Shown in pieces: positions 21,444 to 31,379 of a stretch of 64,000 nucleotides of DNA. Under the pieces are notes generated by a model. That model was not told where the DNA came from. It searched no databases and saw only the letters and a list, made by a program, of their open reading frames with translations. Made by a program: the position numbers and the translations under genes. Each line of letters begins with the position of its first letter. Positions within the stretch are counted from its first letter, which is position 1. Origin of the DNA: Atkinsonella hypoxylon (lineage: Eukaryota; Ascomycota; Sordariomycetes; Hypocreales; Clavicipitaceae); NCBI GenBank assembly GCA_000729835.1, contig JFHB01000095.1, positions 47,137 through 111,136 of the forward strand, in the 5' to 3' direction.

Positions 21444-22253
21444 TCATCGTCCACCCAGCGGCTCCGCGCTCTTCACCAGCTCGCTAATGGTAACGACCTT
21501 GTACCCACGCTCCCTCAGCGCCGGCAACACAAGCCGCAGCATGGGCGCCGTCCATTCCCGTCGATCATGGCAAATGATAATGGCGCCAGGATGCACCATG
21601 CTCAGCACATGCTTGGCGTTGCGCACAGGGTACGCAATCTGCGCATCATGAGGGTACACGCTGCCGAGCGTGATGCGAAAGCCCGCGCGCCCCAGCCGAT
21701 CGCGCATGGCGTAGCTGAACAAGCCGGACCCAGGCCGATAGTAATTGTTAGGGAGCGTCCTGCCCTCGGCGCCGTAGGCGCGGACGAGCAGCGCCCGCAC
21801 GGCCTCGGCGTCGGCCTCGAGCCGGTCCAGGCCCAGCCTGCGCGCGGGCTCGTCGCGCATCCCGTGGTTCGCCAGCTCGTGGCCCTCGCGCACCAGCTGG
21901 CGCAGCGTGTCCTCGCGGTGCGGCGCCTGCGCGCCGATGACGAAGAAGGTCGCGCGCGCGTCCGACGCCCTGAGCGCGTCCATGATCTCGCGTGTGTGCG
22001 CGGACGGCGCGTCGTCCAGCGACAGGGCGACCACCTTGTCGCTTGTCGTCACCTCGAACAGCACGTCTGGGTACTTTTGCCGCAGGTACCCTATTAGGGC
22101 CCTGGGGGGCTTGTAGATGAGGGTGAGCGAGGAGAGGGGCAAGAGGACGAGGACGAGGGCGAGGACGGCGAGGAGGGTCAGGGTCGTCATTCTGTTGCGT
22201 CGGACCCTGCGCCGGAGCTTGGTGGGCAGACGGAAGAGGGCGAGGCGCGGCAT
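21444..22253 (-). CDS. Polysaccharide deacetylase (NodB-type), membrane-anchored
   Basis: A single exon of 269 residues. A basic N-terminus (KLRRRVRRNR) is followed by one hydrophobic segment (about residues 22-45), giving a type II membrane anchor with the enzyme on the lumenal or outer side. NodB-fold motifs: ALSLDDAPS (motif 1, with the Asp-Asp pair), ATFFVIG, GHELANHGMRDEP (motif 2), YYRPGSGLFS (motif 3) and IIICHDRR near the end. Motif 2 departs from the usual H-x3-H: the second metal-binding His is replaced by Asp in NHGMRD. A DDAPS/NHxxxDEPS pattern also occurs in a fungal subfamily, from memory. Such enzymes remove N- or O-acetyl groups from chitin or related glycans, but the substrate here is unknown. 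Coding GC is strikingly high (roughly 70% or more over 21,780-22,020). Confidence 0.85.
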   Translation of the reverse strand: MPRLALFRLPTKLRRRVRRNRMTTLTLLAVLALVLVLLPLSSLTLIYKPPRALIGYLRQKYPDVLFEVTTSDKVVALSLDDAPSAHTREIMDALRASDARATFFVIGAQAPHREDTLRQLVREGHELANHGMRDEPARRLGLDRLEADAEAVRALLVRAYGAEGRTLPNNYYRPGSGLFSYAMRDRLGRAGFRITLGSVYPHDAQIAYPVRNAKHVLSMVHPGAIIICHDRREWTAPMLRLVLPALRERGYKVVTISELVKSAEPLGGR

Positions 22254-22430
22254 GTCGGTCCAGTCAGTGCATTGAGGTCGAGGTCGGTTTTGTTTTCGCG
22301 CGAGTGCGGGTTGTGGAATTGTGGAATTGTGGAATTGTGGATTTGTGGGTTTGTGGGTTTGTTGAAGGGATCGACTTTTGTTTGGGCGCTGATGAATGTA
22401 ATCCTTGGGTTGGTTTGCCTGGTCTTCTCC

Positions 22431-22464
<34 letters not shown>

Positions 22465-23022
22465 GCCGTAGGATTTTTTTTTTTTTTTTTTCAGTTTCTT
22501 CTCGGTTCGATGTCTCTTCGTCGATTGTACGGTCGGAATGGTAATTAATGGTTGGGAGAAGAGAGCTGCGCACAAGGGCAGGGTTGCAGGAAATGAGAGA
22601 ATTGATCTCTTCTGTCTTTTGCATCCTGGATTCCGGCTTGCCCCCTCCCCTGCCCCCCCCCCCTTGTGTTGGTCGAAGATGGCCTGGGACGTGCACTAGA
22701 CCCCCCCCCCTACCCTAGCCTCATCTCTGCTATTGCATATTCCTATCTAGCAATTCAACTCCAGGCACCACACGAATAATCGACAGTCTTTGCAACTCTT
22801 CTGCAGTGAATACGAGTCTTACAAACTGATGACAGGAAATGCATTACGCCAGCCATTGCCTCTGCAAAGACGGCTGCAAAGACGGGGCCGTGCATTGATC
22901 CCATATCTGTTTCTGAAACTGCTACCAAGGACATCAAGTTTGTGCACCTGTTCACCTGAAATTGCTCTACTTCCATCTACCATATCACCTGGGTATATCC
23001 AGTTATATATAGACTGAACGGC
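22254..23022. other. Intergenic region with short tandem repeats and homopolymer tracts
   Basis: No gene. Includes TGTGGAATTG-type tandem copies (22311-22362), T tracts at about 22450-22464 and 22477-22491, and C tracts at about 22653 and 22701. It should hold the deacetylase promoter and the 3' end of the neighbouring PLP-enzyme gene. Confidence 0.5.
22311..22362. repeat. Short tandem repeat (GTGGAATT / GTGGGTTT units)
   Basis: About three GTGGAATT copies followed by related GTGGATTT and GTGGGTTT copies. Confidence 0.85.
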
Positions 23023-24340
23023 TCAGTCGCCTAGACTACGCAAAGCCTGCTCAAGATCCGCCTTCAGGTCCTCAAAGCCTTCCACACCAACGCTCACCCT
23101 GAGCAACCTCTGGTCGATCTGCGGATCCGTCATCGCTCGCCACTCGATCAGGCTTTCGATTCCACCCAAGCTCGTTGCGTGGTGGAATAATCTCAGTCTG
23201 CTAGGCAGTCTCTTTGCTTTGTTCATGTCCTTCATGACAATAGCAAACACAGGCCCATAACCACCCTTCATTTGTTCCTGTAGCCAGCTTCCTTGCACTG
23301 CTGCCTCGGGCTGCAAACTTGCGTGGTGTAGCCTCTCCACGAGCCCTCCCACGACCGTGGACGAGTCTTGCAATTGCGCGTTGAGCCAAGCTACCAGCGC
23401 AGTGGCCGTCTGGCTCTGCCTCGTGACCCGAAGCTCCAGAGTCCGCAGAGACCGTAATCCAAGCCAGCCCTCCAGGCTTCCCATCACAGACCCGAGCACC
23501 AATCGTTCTTGACGAAGAACTCTCGCCCAGTCGTGGGCTGGCGCGACGGCCAATACACCACAGAGCATATCTGAGTGGCCTCCTATGTACTTTGTCCCGC
23601 TGTGCATCACGACATCAGCGCCAAACGCAAAGGGGTCCTGAAGCGGCGGCGGTGCAAAAGTTGCATCGACGGTCAAGTACGCTCCGACCTTGTGTGCTCT
23701 ATCAGCGTAGTATTGCAGGCTGCAAACTTCACCCGTTGGATTCAGTGGTGTTTCAACATGGATTACATCCCCGGCTCCTAATTCCGCAGCATCACAGTCG
23801 AGAGGCATCTTCTTGACGCCCGTGAGTCGCGACAGGACGTGAATAGCGCCGTGACACCCGTGGTAGCCCTTTCCGATGGCGATGCGCTTGGGGTTCAGGC
23901 GAACGAGCATGGCATGGAAGGCAGCCAGCCCCGACGCATACGTGACGGACTCTCCGCCCAGAATGCTCGTGAGAACAGCTTCCAAGCGAGTCGTGTTTGG
24001 GTTCGAGTCTCGTGAGTAGATGTGGGAGTCGAGTGGTGCGCTGGGCTACACCATTATCAGTTTCGACATACACATTGATGCAAGATTTACTGAAGCATAT
24101 CATGGACGTCATCAAGGAGGCCACGACATTACTCACGTCAGGATTGTTCCAGTCCGACAGCTTGTTCGATTCTCCTCTGGACTGCAACTCATCTGGATTG
24201 TCACTGTATCTAAATGTAGTGCTCACATGCATAGCTGGAGCTACGGCCCTGTGAGCAGAGATGAAGTCATCTGCGTGAACCGTGCGCGACGATAGCGAAA
24301 GACGAGCTAATTCATCGCTCGATGACCTGCGTGCTGCCAT
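23023..24340 (-). CDS. Cys/Met-metabolism PLP enzyme (cystathionine lyase/synthase family, YHR112C-like)
   Basis: Two exons (24340-24137 and 24045-23023) around a 91-nt intron encode 408 residues. The N-terminal part (HRAVAPAMHVSTTFRYS) and the post-splice HIYSRDSNPNTTRLEAVL, SVTYASGLAAFHA and HVETPLNPTGEV match fold-type I PLP enzymes of trans-sulfuration. VDATFAPPPLQDP supplies the PLP-binding Asp, and HSGTKYIGGHSD carries the Schiff-base lysine. VAPA-HVSTTFRY resembles the poorly characterised yeast YHR112C more than STR1-4. The likely reaction is cleavage or formation of cystathionine-type thioethers; the exact substrate is unknown. An open frame extends upstream to a GTG at 24436, but the first in-frame ATG is 24340 (MAARRSSSDELARLSL). 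It is on the same strand as its two neighbours, with no clear functional link. Confidence 0.9.
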
Positions 24341-25065
24341 AGTGCGAGCTGCTGATGGAAATGTGTCAGGTAGATAGCGCGATTGAGACGTGCGGCCCCC
24401 CTGCTCTTGGGCGCTTTGTGGTGGACTTTTGGTCACTTCATCAATCTGTATTCAGGATAAAGTGAAAGAACAGAGTTTTTACATTCTGGCACGAAATGTT
24501 TCCATCAATGGCGAGTTGTTTAGAGGAATTAGGTGCTCGGAGGTTTCGTCATGTGGGAGCATGTGGGAGCATGTGGAGAAGACCCATCATCATTGGTGGG
24601 CCTCGTTGTGCGGAAGGCGCGCTAGGATGTCAGGATAGCATGTCAGGATAGTTAGTTAGCATGTCACTACCTCAACTTGCACCAGATGGGTCCCAGCCTC
24701 GGACACGATGAAGGAAAAGAATAATGTACAATCATGAGTCTTGACGAGAATTATCATTAATTCATGGCTTCATGGCTTCGTGGCAGCGTGGCAGCGTGGC
24801 AGCAATGGGCGAAGCCATTGACTGTGCCCTCAACCATATAATACAATCGTCACATCTCAGAACAACCCCTACAATAAGATAACCCTCAAAGTAAGCGAGT
24901 GCTGCGTACTGCTATCATGTCTGTCCGCGCGGGATGGACGGCAGTGTCAACTCCTCTGCAACCATCAACGCCTTAGACCGGATGAAGCAACTGATCGACG
25001 CACAAAATGCCAAGGTGAGACAAAATAAGCACCACAGCCTGACACAAGAGACAACCAGTGCTTGT
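24341..25065. other. Intergenic region with short direct repeats
   Basis: No supported gene. Direct repeats CATGTGGGAG (24550-24577), TGTCAGGATAG (about 24630-24651), and GGCTTC/GGCAGC runs (24768-24800). A plus-strand frame beginning at 24934 lies next to the downstream gene's 3' end and lacks a family signature. Confidence 0.4.
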
Positions 25066-25999
25066 TTAGTTGTCCCCCCTGGGTTGACTCATGAGTTTGA
25101 GCTCCGCGCCCTGTCCACTATGACCGCGCTTGCGCCCCGGCATCAAGAACCGAGAGACGGTGGCTTGGGCCGACGCATCTTGTGAGTCTGTTAACTTGGA
25201 AAAGAACCCGCGTTTTCGGGGTTGCTGCTTCTGATCATCGAGCCCAACATCTTCAAACCCCTCCTCGGCTGTTGGGGGTTGGCGCTCGAAATTGCGGTCG
25301 ATTGCTGGTCGCGGGAGGCGTGGATAACGGGCTGAATCTAGGCTCTGACGTCCAAAGCTGTCGTTGGAAGGGATTGGTGATCGTGCCGTGATATCCTAGT
25401 CAAAAGCCACGCGCCATTAGTACGCCCGTCCAGATCCTAGAAACGCGTTGCTTTTCATCTACCAAGGCGGAATACGTACAAATGATCTTCTGTAGGAGTC
25501 AAACGACTCGCGGGAGATGGGAAATTGTTCGATGTCGCCGAAGCTACTCCGAGTCTCTGTCGAAGTTCTCGATGACAGGTATCTGCGCCGTGGCCATTGC
25601 CCTTTTTCTTCACTTGGCGAAGGCTAGCCAGCCAAGGTGCATTAGTGAGGCAGCCTCGTTGACGCAGTAGATTGAGGATAGTCATACAGGAAGATAGACG
25701 CCACTATCATTAACAACTGTTCGATGAAGACGATTCAAGTCAGTAAACATGTACATTTGCCCTTGTGGCAACCACTAAACCTCTATGCGGTGGCGGCAGA
25801 GGTCTGGTCACGTACCACTCATCTTGTATTCGCCGGTATCATGGCTTTTGTTGCTGCGCAAGCTCAGCGAAGACGAGGCTTTGGATCCGATTGTGTCAAC
25901 TCGCTCGAAGCCGGGATGAGGATTTTCGTGCTCGGGGTGCAGGTGATCATCAGTCGAGACCAGCCCAGGCCGCCGGGCGAATGGGTTTCGGATGGGCAT
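25066..25999 (-). CDS. Conserved filamentous-fungal protein of unknown function, four exons
   Basis: Four exons in transcription order: 25999-25816, 25716-25688 (29 nt), 25623-25480 and 25395-25066. They join in frame to 228 residues. The start MPIRNPFARRPG, the block HPGFERVDTIGSKASS with DTGEYKMS, the micro-exon peptide VVNDSGVYLP, the serine-rich QFPISRESFDSYRRSF and the end EEGFEDVGLDDQKQQPRKRGFFSK are segments I recognise from a widespread hypothetical protein of ascomycetes. No enzyme motif or membrane segment is visible. It looks disordered, basic and rich in S/R phospho-site-like sequence. Each piece falls at its expected place, which supports the splice model strongly although the function is not known. 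Confidence 0.82.
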
Positions 26000-27380
26000 T
26001 GCGACGGGATGCGACGATGGGATGCGACAAGTTGTAAGATACAAAGAGGGTTCAGTGACGGACCATAAGCTACAAAAAAAGAAAGAAAAAAAATCAATGT
26101 AGATGAAGCTTAGTGTAAAATGCAAGATGCACAATACAATATGAAAAAGCCGGTACACACAATGTCAGCCTGGACGCATCGCGCTAATATGGTCGAGTAT
26201 GGATGGAGACGGGGATGGTGCTCTTTAAAGACGGCAAGTCGGACGAAGGGTCTGGGTCTGGGTCTGACTCGGATGGACAGGAACAGGTTCCACACGCGTG
26301 AGCCCCACATGCAGAGATCTTCCGAGAGCGTTTGGCACTGGCAAGAACTTAGTTGCCTTTCGGGCAGCTGGTGGCAGCTGGTGGCCGAGGTGTTCCCCGA
26401 GGTGTTCCGGCAAGGTGTTCCGCAAAGTGTTCCGCAAAGTGTTCCGCAAAGTGTTCCCCAGAATGTTGCCCTCTCGTCCAGCGCTGCATTTGACGCCTCC
26501 AAACCATCGCCGTGCCGACCTCGTGACGCCGCCGGGCTGCGGAAAATGCTCGCGCTCGCGTCCACGGCAAGGATGCGCGATCAGACGGATCCGATGGCAG
26601 CGAGAGGATGGGCAGTCCTGGCTAGCCGTACCAAACCTCTCCAGATCTCACGACTGCCACACCAGCTTGTCTTGCACAACTGGTAAGAACCGGATCCTGT
26701 TTATCCTTAGACTAGTTAGGGCAGCCACATTGCCGAGCTAACAATGCCCTCGGTTATGGCGCTTGCCGTCATCAATTCATCTTTTCATCGCGGCCCAGTG
26801 GTTAAGCGTTGGTTGATTCACTTACGTAGGCTACACACCTTGAATCTTGTAATATCACCCTCACTAGCAGATAGAGAAGAGAGAGCACATCTATCAACCA
26901 TGGTGTGATAATTACGGAAGATTGCATGCAAGAAGTACCCAATATGTTGGTGTTCTATTCATCTCACTGAGTGGCATGGCATTCTTGACAAGATTTTGAT
27001 GAAATGTGTGTCGTAAGATTCAATCTGGCCTGGCCAATCGATAAGAAAATATGGCCAAAAAAAAAATTAAAATTAAATAAATTAAATAAAAATTTAAAAA
27101 AAAAAAAAAAAAAGAGAGAAGAGAAGAGACAAGAAAAGAAAAGATCATCGCGGCTTCTGCATTCTCTCCTACTACGCTTGTCATTGTCCATCAACCCGTC
27201 CTGTCCCCTTGAGAGTGGTTCATTCGTCAAGACCCCCCGCCTCCACCAACCCCGCTGACATCAGAGACTTGCTAGAGCTACCAGACGAAAAGGACTACGC
27301 AGTGACGCAGTCCTCCCCTTCTTCTCTCTTCTTCGTCCCAGCATGCTACACAACCACTCAAGCAAAGTCGCGAGCAAAAA
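26000..27380. other. Divergent upstream region with minisatellite and A-rich tract
   Basis: No supported gene between the divergent gene at 25999 and the epimerase at 27381. It contains a GTTCCGCAAAGT minisatellite (26389-26459) and a very A-rich, low-complexity tract at 27050-27145. Open frames across 26110-26740 are mostly translations of the minisatellite and flanks on both strands. Confidence 0.45.
26389..26459. repeat. 12-nt minisatellite (GTGTTCCGCAAA)
   Basis: About six copies, the first two diverged (GTGTTCCCCGAG, GTGTTCCGGCAAG) and the central three perfect. Confidence 0.9.
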
Positions 27381-28451
27381 ATGGCACCACCCGCCATCAT
27401 TGCGCCCTCAATCCTATCCGCTGACTTTGCTCAGCTCGGCCAAGATTGTTCACGTACCATGGATCAAGGCGCCGATTGGCTCCATGTTGACATCATGTTT
27501 GTCCCAACCCATCTACCCACACCCAGCCTTGCCTTGCCTTGCCTTGCCTTGCCTCGCCCATCGCTTCTAACACGGCGATCCAGGGACGGCCACTTCGTCC
27601 CCAACATCACCTTCGGAGCGCCCGTCGTCGCCAAAATCAGAAAACACGTTGATAAGCCAAGCGAAGCTCACGGAAGGGGCACGTTCGACTGCCACATGAT
27701 GATTGCAGAGGTAATTCCCCGAGAGCAGTAGTGTGATAGTTACAGTATTTCTTCCATGCAAAAACAACTGCCACAAGGTATCCGTTTTTTTTTTTAACTA
27801 GAAAAAAAAAAAAACTTCTAACTCTCGCCCCTGCCATTGTAGCCCAAGAAATGGGTCCAGGAATTCAAAAAGGCCGGCTGCGACCTGTATTGCTTCCACT
27901 ATGAAGCCGCCTTCTCGACTGCCGCCAAGAGCCCTGAGGAGACCTCAGACGAGAAGACAAACCCCAAAGAACTAATCCGGTATATTCATGATCAAGGTCT
28001 CCTTGCGGGTATAGCGGTCAAGCCGGACACATCTGTAGATGTGCTGTGGGATATCCTGGACACGTCTGATGCCAAGGAGAAACCAGATGTAGGTTCTGTA
28101 CACAGCTGAAAATCAAAACGTTGCATACAGCTGACTAATTTTTTTTTTTTTTTTTTTTTTTTCTCTTTTCCACTTGAAAACCAGATGGTCCTTGTCATGA
28201 CGGTCTATCCTGGATTCGGTGGACAGAAATTCATGGCAAGCGAGCTCCCTAAGGTGCAAGCCCTGCGCGCCAAGTATCCCGAATTGAACATCGAGGTGGA
28301 CGGCGGACTGGGACCTGGAACTATTGACCAGGCCGCAGATGCTGGCGCCAATGTCATCGTCGCTGGGAGTGCAGTGTTTGGAGCCAAGGATCCGGCCGAG
28401 GTGATTTCGTTGCTGCGCAAGTCGGTAGAATCGAGGTCCGGCAGACTGTGA
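27381..28451 (+). CDS. RPE1: Ribulose-phosphate 3-epimerase
   Basis: Four exons (27381-27496, 27584-27710, 27843-28088 and 28185-28451) encode 251 residues. The TIM-barrel family motifs are complete: [14 protein letters not shown], then [16 protein letters not shown] made across intron 1 (metal-binding His and catalytic Asp), [37 protein letters not shown], and [30 protein letters not shown] (second catalytic Asp and phosphate loop). The enzyme interconverts ribulose-5-phosphate and xylulose-5-phosphate in the cytosolic pentose phosphate pathway. The start in AAAAAATGGC is well supported. Introns 2 and 3 carry long T/A tracts, including a run of about 22 T in intron 3. SEAHGRG departs slightly from other PSEAH-containing fungal versions, with no expected loss of function. 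Confidence 0.95.
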
Positions 28452-28857
28452 CCATGATGGCCAATTGATGTACATGATGTGGGCAAATTGGTGACAGATG
28501 CGGTAATTACACACATTTTGTGGCATATTCCAGCTTCCCAGGTACTACAGTGACCGGTGTCAAAGCCTGGATTCGCGACTACTGCTGCCATGCCCAGCCT
28601 ACAGTACTGAACAGGCCATGTGAGAAGATATTCTGTAGAGCAGTGGAGTTACGTCCAGACCGGGATTTTAGTCTTGAGATGTAAAGCATGTTTGGCTGCG
28701 GACAGACGTCAGCCGCAGACCTTGCGTTTAAACAATTTCACGAGCAGTTAGCAGGGTAAGCCCAACTCAAGCCTTTCCATTCACACACATGTCCAATAGC
28801 AATTCCCAAAGGGTATCTAGCCAGCTCTAAACGCCATACCATATCCACTGCCGTCAC
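28452..28857. other. Intergenic region between convergent genes
   Basis: About 400 bases between the epimerase stop and the Rad60-like stop. I see no gene or repeat. Confidence 0.4.
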
Positions 28858-30390
28858 TCACTTGATATACACATCGAGTGTATCCATGTCACATATTTCC
28901 GCGCCATCCATCGTAACGTGCTCTTGTAGCCGTTCGCCATCAAACCAGATGTCGACGTCCTTGTTGCATATCGTCGGCTGTCGCGTTCTGAAGCCCGTGA
29001 TCAGCGTTTCGACCGTTGTTTCCGGGCGCACCGTGAGTTTCACGTCTTCCAGTCCTCTGGCCTTCAGAATGACGCGGAGCTTGATGTCCAGAGCTGGCGC
29101 ATCCTCGTTTCCAGGTCCTGAGTCCTCGTCATCGTCCGAAAGTTCGCCTGCGTCTCGTCTGCGCTGCAGCTCCTCTTCGCGTTCCATCTCGTGGAACAAG
29201 TCTGCTGTCCACACCTCCATGTGCACTTGCTTCGTGTTAACACGGGGCCCCTTCATACCGGGTCCATCTATTACAGCTAGACCATTTTCTCCAGGTCGAA
29301 TCCCCAGGTTGAGCAACGTAGAGGATGCGTACACCTTCTTTCGTCTCCATGTCAAGACAATTTCGTCGTTACTATGCACTTCGGCTAGGTTCCCTCTCTG
29401 CTTCTCAAGCATGTACCACGTATCTTTCACCTTCCGCAGCGGCTGATTGTACAGGAACTTGACCTGGCAGGGCTTGCTGTTAGGAACGACCGAGGTGACT
29501 AGAATATGAATAAAATCCTTTGCTGACGCGCTGCTCTGATTTGCCTCAGAAATGGCTTGGCTCCGACGCTGCTCCTCTGCCTTCCGGACATATTCGGCAA
29601 ATTCATCATCTTCGTCGGTAGCGGCGAAGCTACTGGCCAGTATCTCAACGCCATCGCCAACCTTCTCTGGCGTAGGAGTTGGCGCATGGTCACAATCATC
29701 ATCGCCTGAATCGCTGAGAACAATCGGCGCGGATGAAAGACTGCGCAAGTTCATGCTTGCTTGATGTTTCGGTGTCTGGAGCACGGTCGCTGATCCAGTC
29801 TGACTGAAAGGCGATGCGTGTATGATGAATGATTCTGGCTCGGTGGAAGTAAAGCTCGCGGTATTCTTTGGAGTCAAGCTCAGGCGCATTCGCTTCGAAG
29901 CTGGTGGTGTGACTAGTTTGCTATCTAGTAATTAGCCACGACGTCATTGTGTCAGTTTGACCAACAGCAGGACCAACCTTCCTTCGCCGCCGTGATTACT
30001 ATGGTTTGCAGTGGTGGGAGGCGTACTCCGAATTGCTGACGGCGGCTCATGAGGAGGCAACGTTAAAGCATCGTCTCGAGCATCGTCTCGAGCATCGTCT
30101 CGAGAATCGTCTCGAGCAACGGCTTCTAAAGGTCGCTTCCCAGCAGTCGCGGCTGCCTTCCTCCGCTCCTCCTCTTGTTTTTGTTTCTTCCTCAGCCGTC
30201 GTTCACGTTCAGCCTCCATAATGGGCTGCATCTCCTTCGATCTGCGAAATAGATCAAGCCCGTCGCCATCTTGACCTTTGTCCTTGTTGGCATGGGCACC
30301 GACTTTGGAGCCAGATGGCCGCAGGGCTGTTGGTTTGAACGGGAGTTTCTTCGCCTTGGCCGGCGGCTGCGTCGTCGGGGTAGCGCTCAT
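28858..30390 (-). CDS. Rad60/Esc2/NIP45-type protein with C-terminal SUMO-like domain
   Basis: Two exons (30390-29978 and 29920-28858) around a 57-nt intron encode 491 residues. The N-terminal third is basic and disordered (KAKKLPFKPTALRPSGSK, RRLRKKQKQEEERRK). The middle has an acidic SUMO-interaction-like patch (APIVLSDSGDDD). Two beta-grasp regions follow: about HILVTSVVPNSKPCQVKF to NEIVLTW-type sequence, and the C-terminal KLRVILKARGLEDVKLTVRPETT to FDGERLQEHVTMDGAEICDMDTLDVYIK. The last is the Rad60 SUMO-like domain, ending without a diGly. Relatives act in SUMO-dependent genome stability by binding Ubc9. The splice uses GTTGGT and TAG and joins GGEG to SKLVTPP. A 12-nt coding repeat (30068-30117) encodes RDDA units. 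The gene is divergent from LSm6 with a 378-bp shared upstream region. Confidence 0.85.
30068..30117. repeat. Coding 12-nt tandem repeat (CATCGTCTCGAG)
   Basis: Four near-identical units inside the Rad60-like gene. In sense they encode about four RDD-[AS] repeats, so copy number changes would keep the frame. Confidence 0.9.
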
Positions 30391-30768
30391 GGTGGGCTAG
30401 GCTAATAAGGGAAGGCATATCAGCGAAGCAGGGGAAGAAATACAGAACAGAAACCTCAGCCCGTGACAGCCTGAGCAATGCGCATCGCCGTCCGGATCCA
30501 AGTTGGAGAAGTTTGTGTGCAAGTTTGCAAGTTGGAAATTCAACGGCGTGAATGTTGTTTTGCCTGAGCCACACCAGTTGACTCAGTCGATGCGCGCCTT
30601 TGCATACTTACGAGCCACTCAATTAGCGGGTCCCGGTCCAGGTCACTGCAGTGCGGCCCACTTCTTATCAGATCAATTTGATCAACCTCCATCACAGCGA
30701 CAGCCCTTCTTCAGTTCTCACTTCAGCTCTGCTCCCGCGGCATAACACATAACAGCACCCAGCTCACC
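30391..30768. promoter_or_regulatory. Shared divergent promoter of the Rad60-like gene and LSM6
   Basis: 378 bases between the two start codons; no gene inside. Both promoters must lie here. Confidence 0.5.
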
Positions 30769-31150
30769 ATGGCTGCCCAGGAGAACGGGAACGGCGCCGT
30801 CTCACAAGGCGAAGGCAAGGACCCCTCCAGCTTCCTAAGCGACATCATAGGCAACCCCGTCATTGTGAAGCTCAACTCAGGCGTGGTCTACAAGGGTACG
30901 CTCGCCCCCGTCATTCACTAATAAACCTGGACCCTTTCCTAACACTCTTTTTCTACAAGGTGAACTTCAGTCCGTGGATGGGTACATGAACATTGCGCTT
31001 GAGAAGACGGAGGAGTACGTCAATGGGGCGAAGCGGAGGGACTATGGCGATGCGTTTGTGCGAGGCAACAACGGTGAGTGGCCTGCTCTGCGATTGCTGA
31101 ATATAGACTGACGGCTCAAACTAGTCATGTATATCTCGGCGGATCCGTAA
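30769..31150 (+). CDS. LSM6: LSm6, U6 snRNA / mRNA-decay Sm-like protein
   Basis: Three exons (30769-30895, 30960-31073 and 31125-31150) encode 88 residues. The Sm1 motif (FLSDIIGNPVIVKLNSGVVYKGELQ) and Sm2 motif (FVRGNNVMYIS) are complete. SVDGYMNIALE is diagnostic of the LSm6 position in the ring, and the protein ends at SADP. LSm6 is part of LSm2-8 (U6 snRNP, nuclear) and LSm1-7 (decapping, cytoplasmic). The last exon supplies only eight residues, including the end of the Sm2 strand, so the splice is essential. The N-terminal AAQENGNGAVSQGEGK is a short unconserved extension. It converges on the methyltransferase gene downstream. Confidence 0.95.
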
Positions 31151-31379
31151 TCTACATATTTGACTACCACCAAGATAACGACGCTGTTCACTGGTCCATT
31201 CGGCACAAGGTCTTGAATGCTCAAACGTCACTAATTCCATCTATGCCCATCGGATCGCCAAATTCCAATGCCACAGCAGCGCATCTCCGAAATCGCAAAT
31301 TGAAAAAGAGTCATCTCTCAACAGCGCTCAAGCTTCCACAGTGCGATAAATTTTTTCCCCACGACAGGTAACGTCCCAA

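Noticed and set aside
21567..22097. 176-codon plus-strand frame
   Set aside because: Antisense shadow of the GC-rich deacetylase gene; high GC lengthens frames on the opposite strand.
24934..25185. Plus-strand frame beginning MDGSVNSSATINAL
   Set aside because: Antisense to the 3' end of the well-supported gene at 25066-25999 and without a family signature.
26110..26740. Several overlapping frames on both strands
   Set aside because: They translate the 12-nt minisatellite; long frames in all directions are expected for such a repeat.
26788..26860. tRNA-like stretch (GCGGCCCAGTGGTTAAGCG)
   Set aside because: Resembles an A box, but no matching B box or closing acceptor stem could be found.
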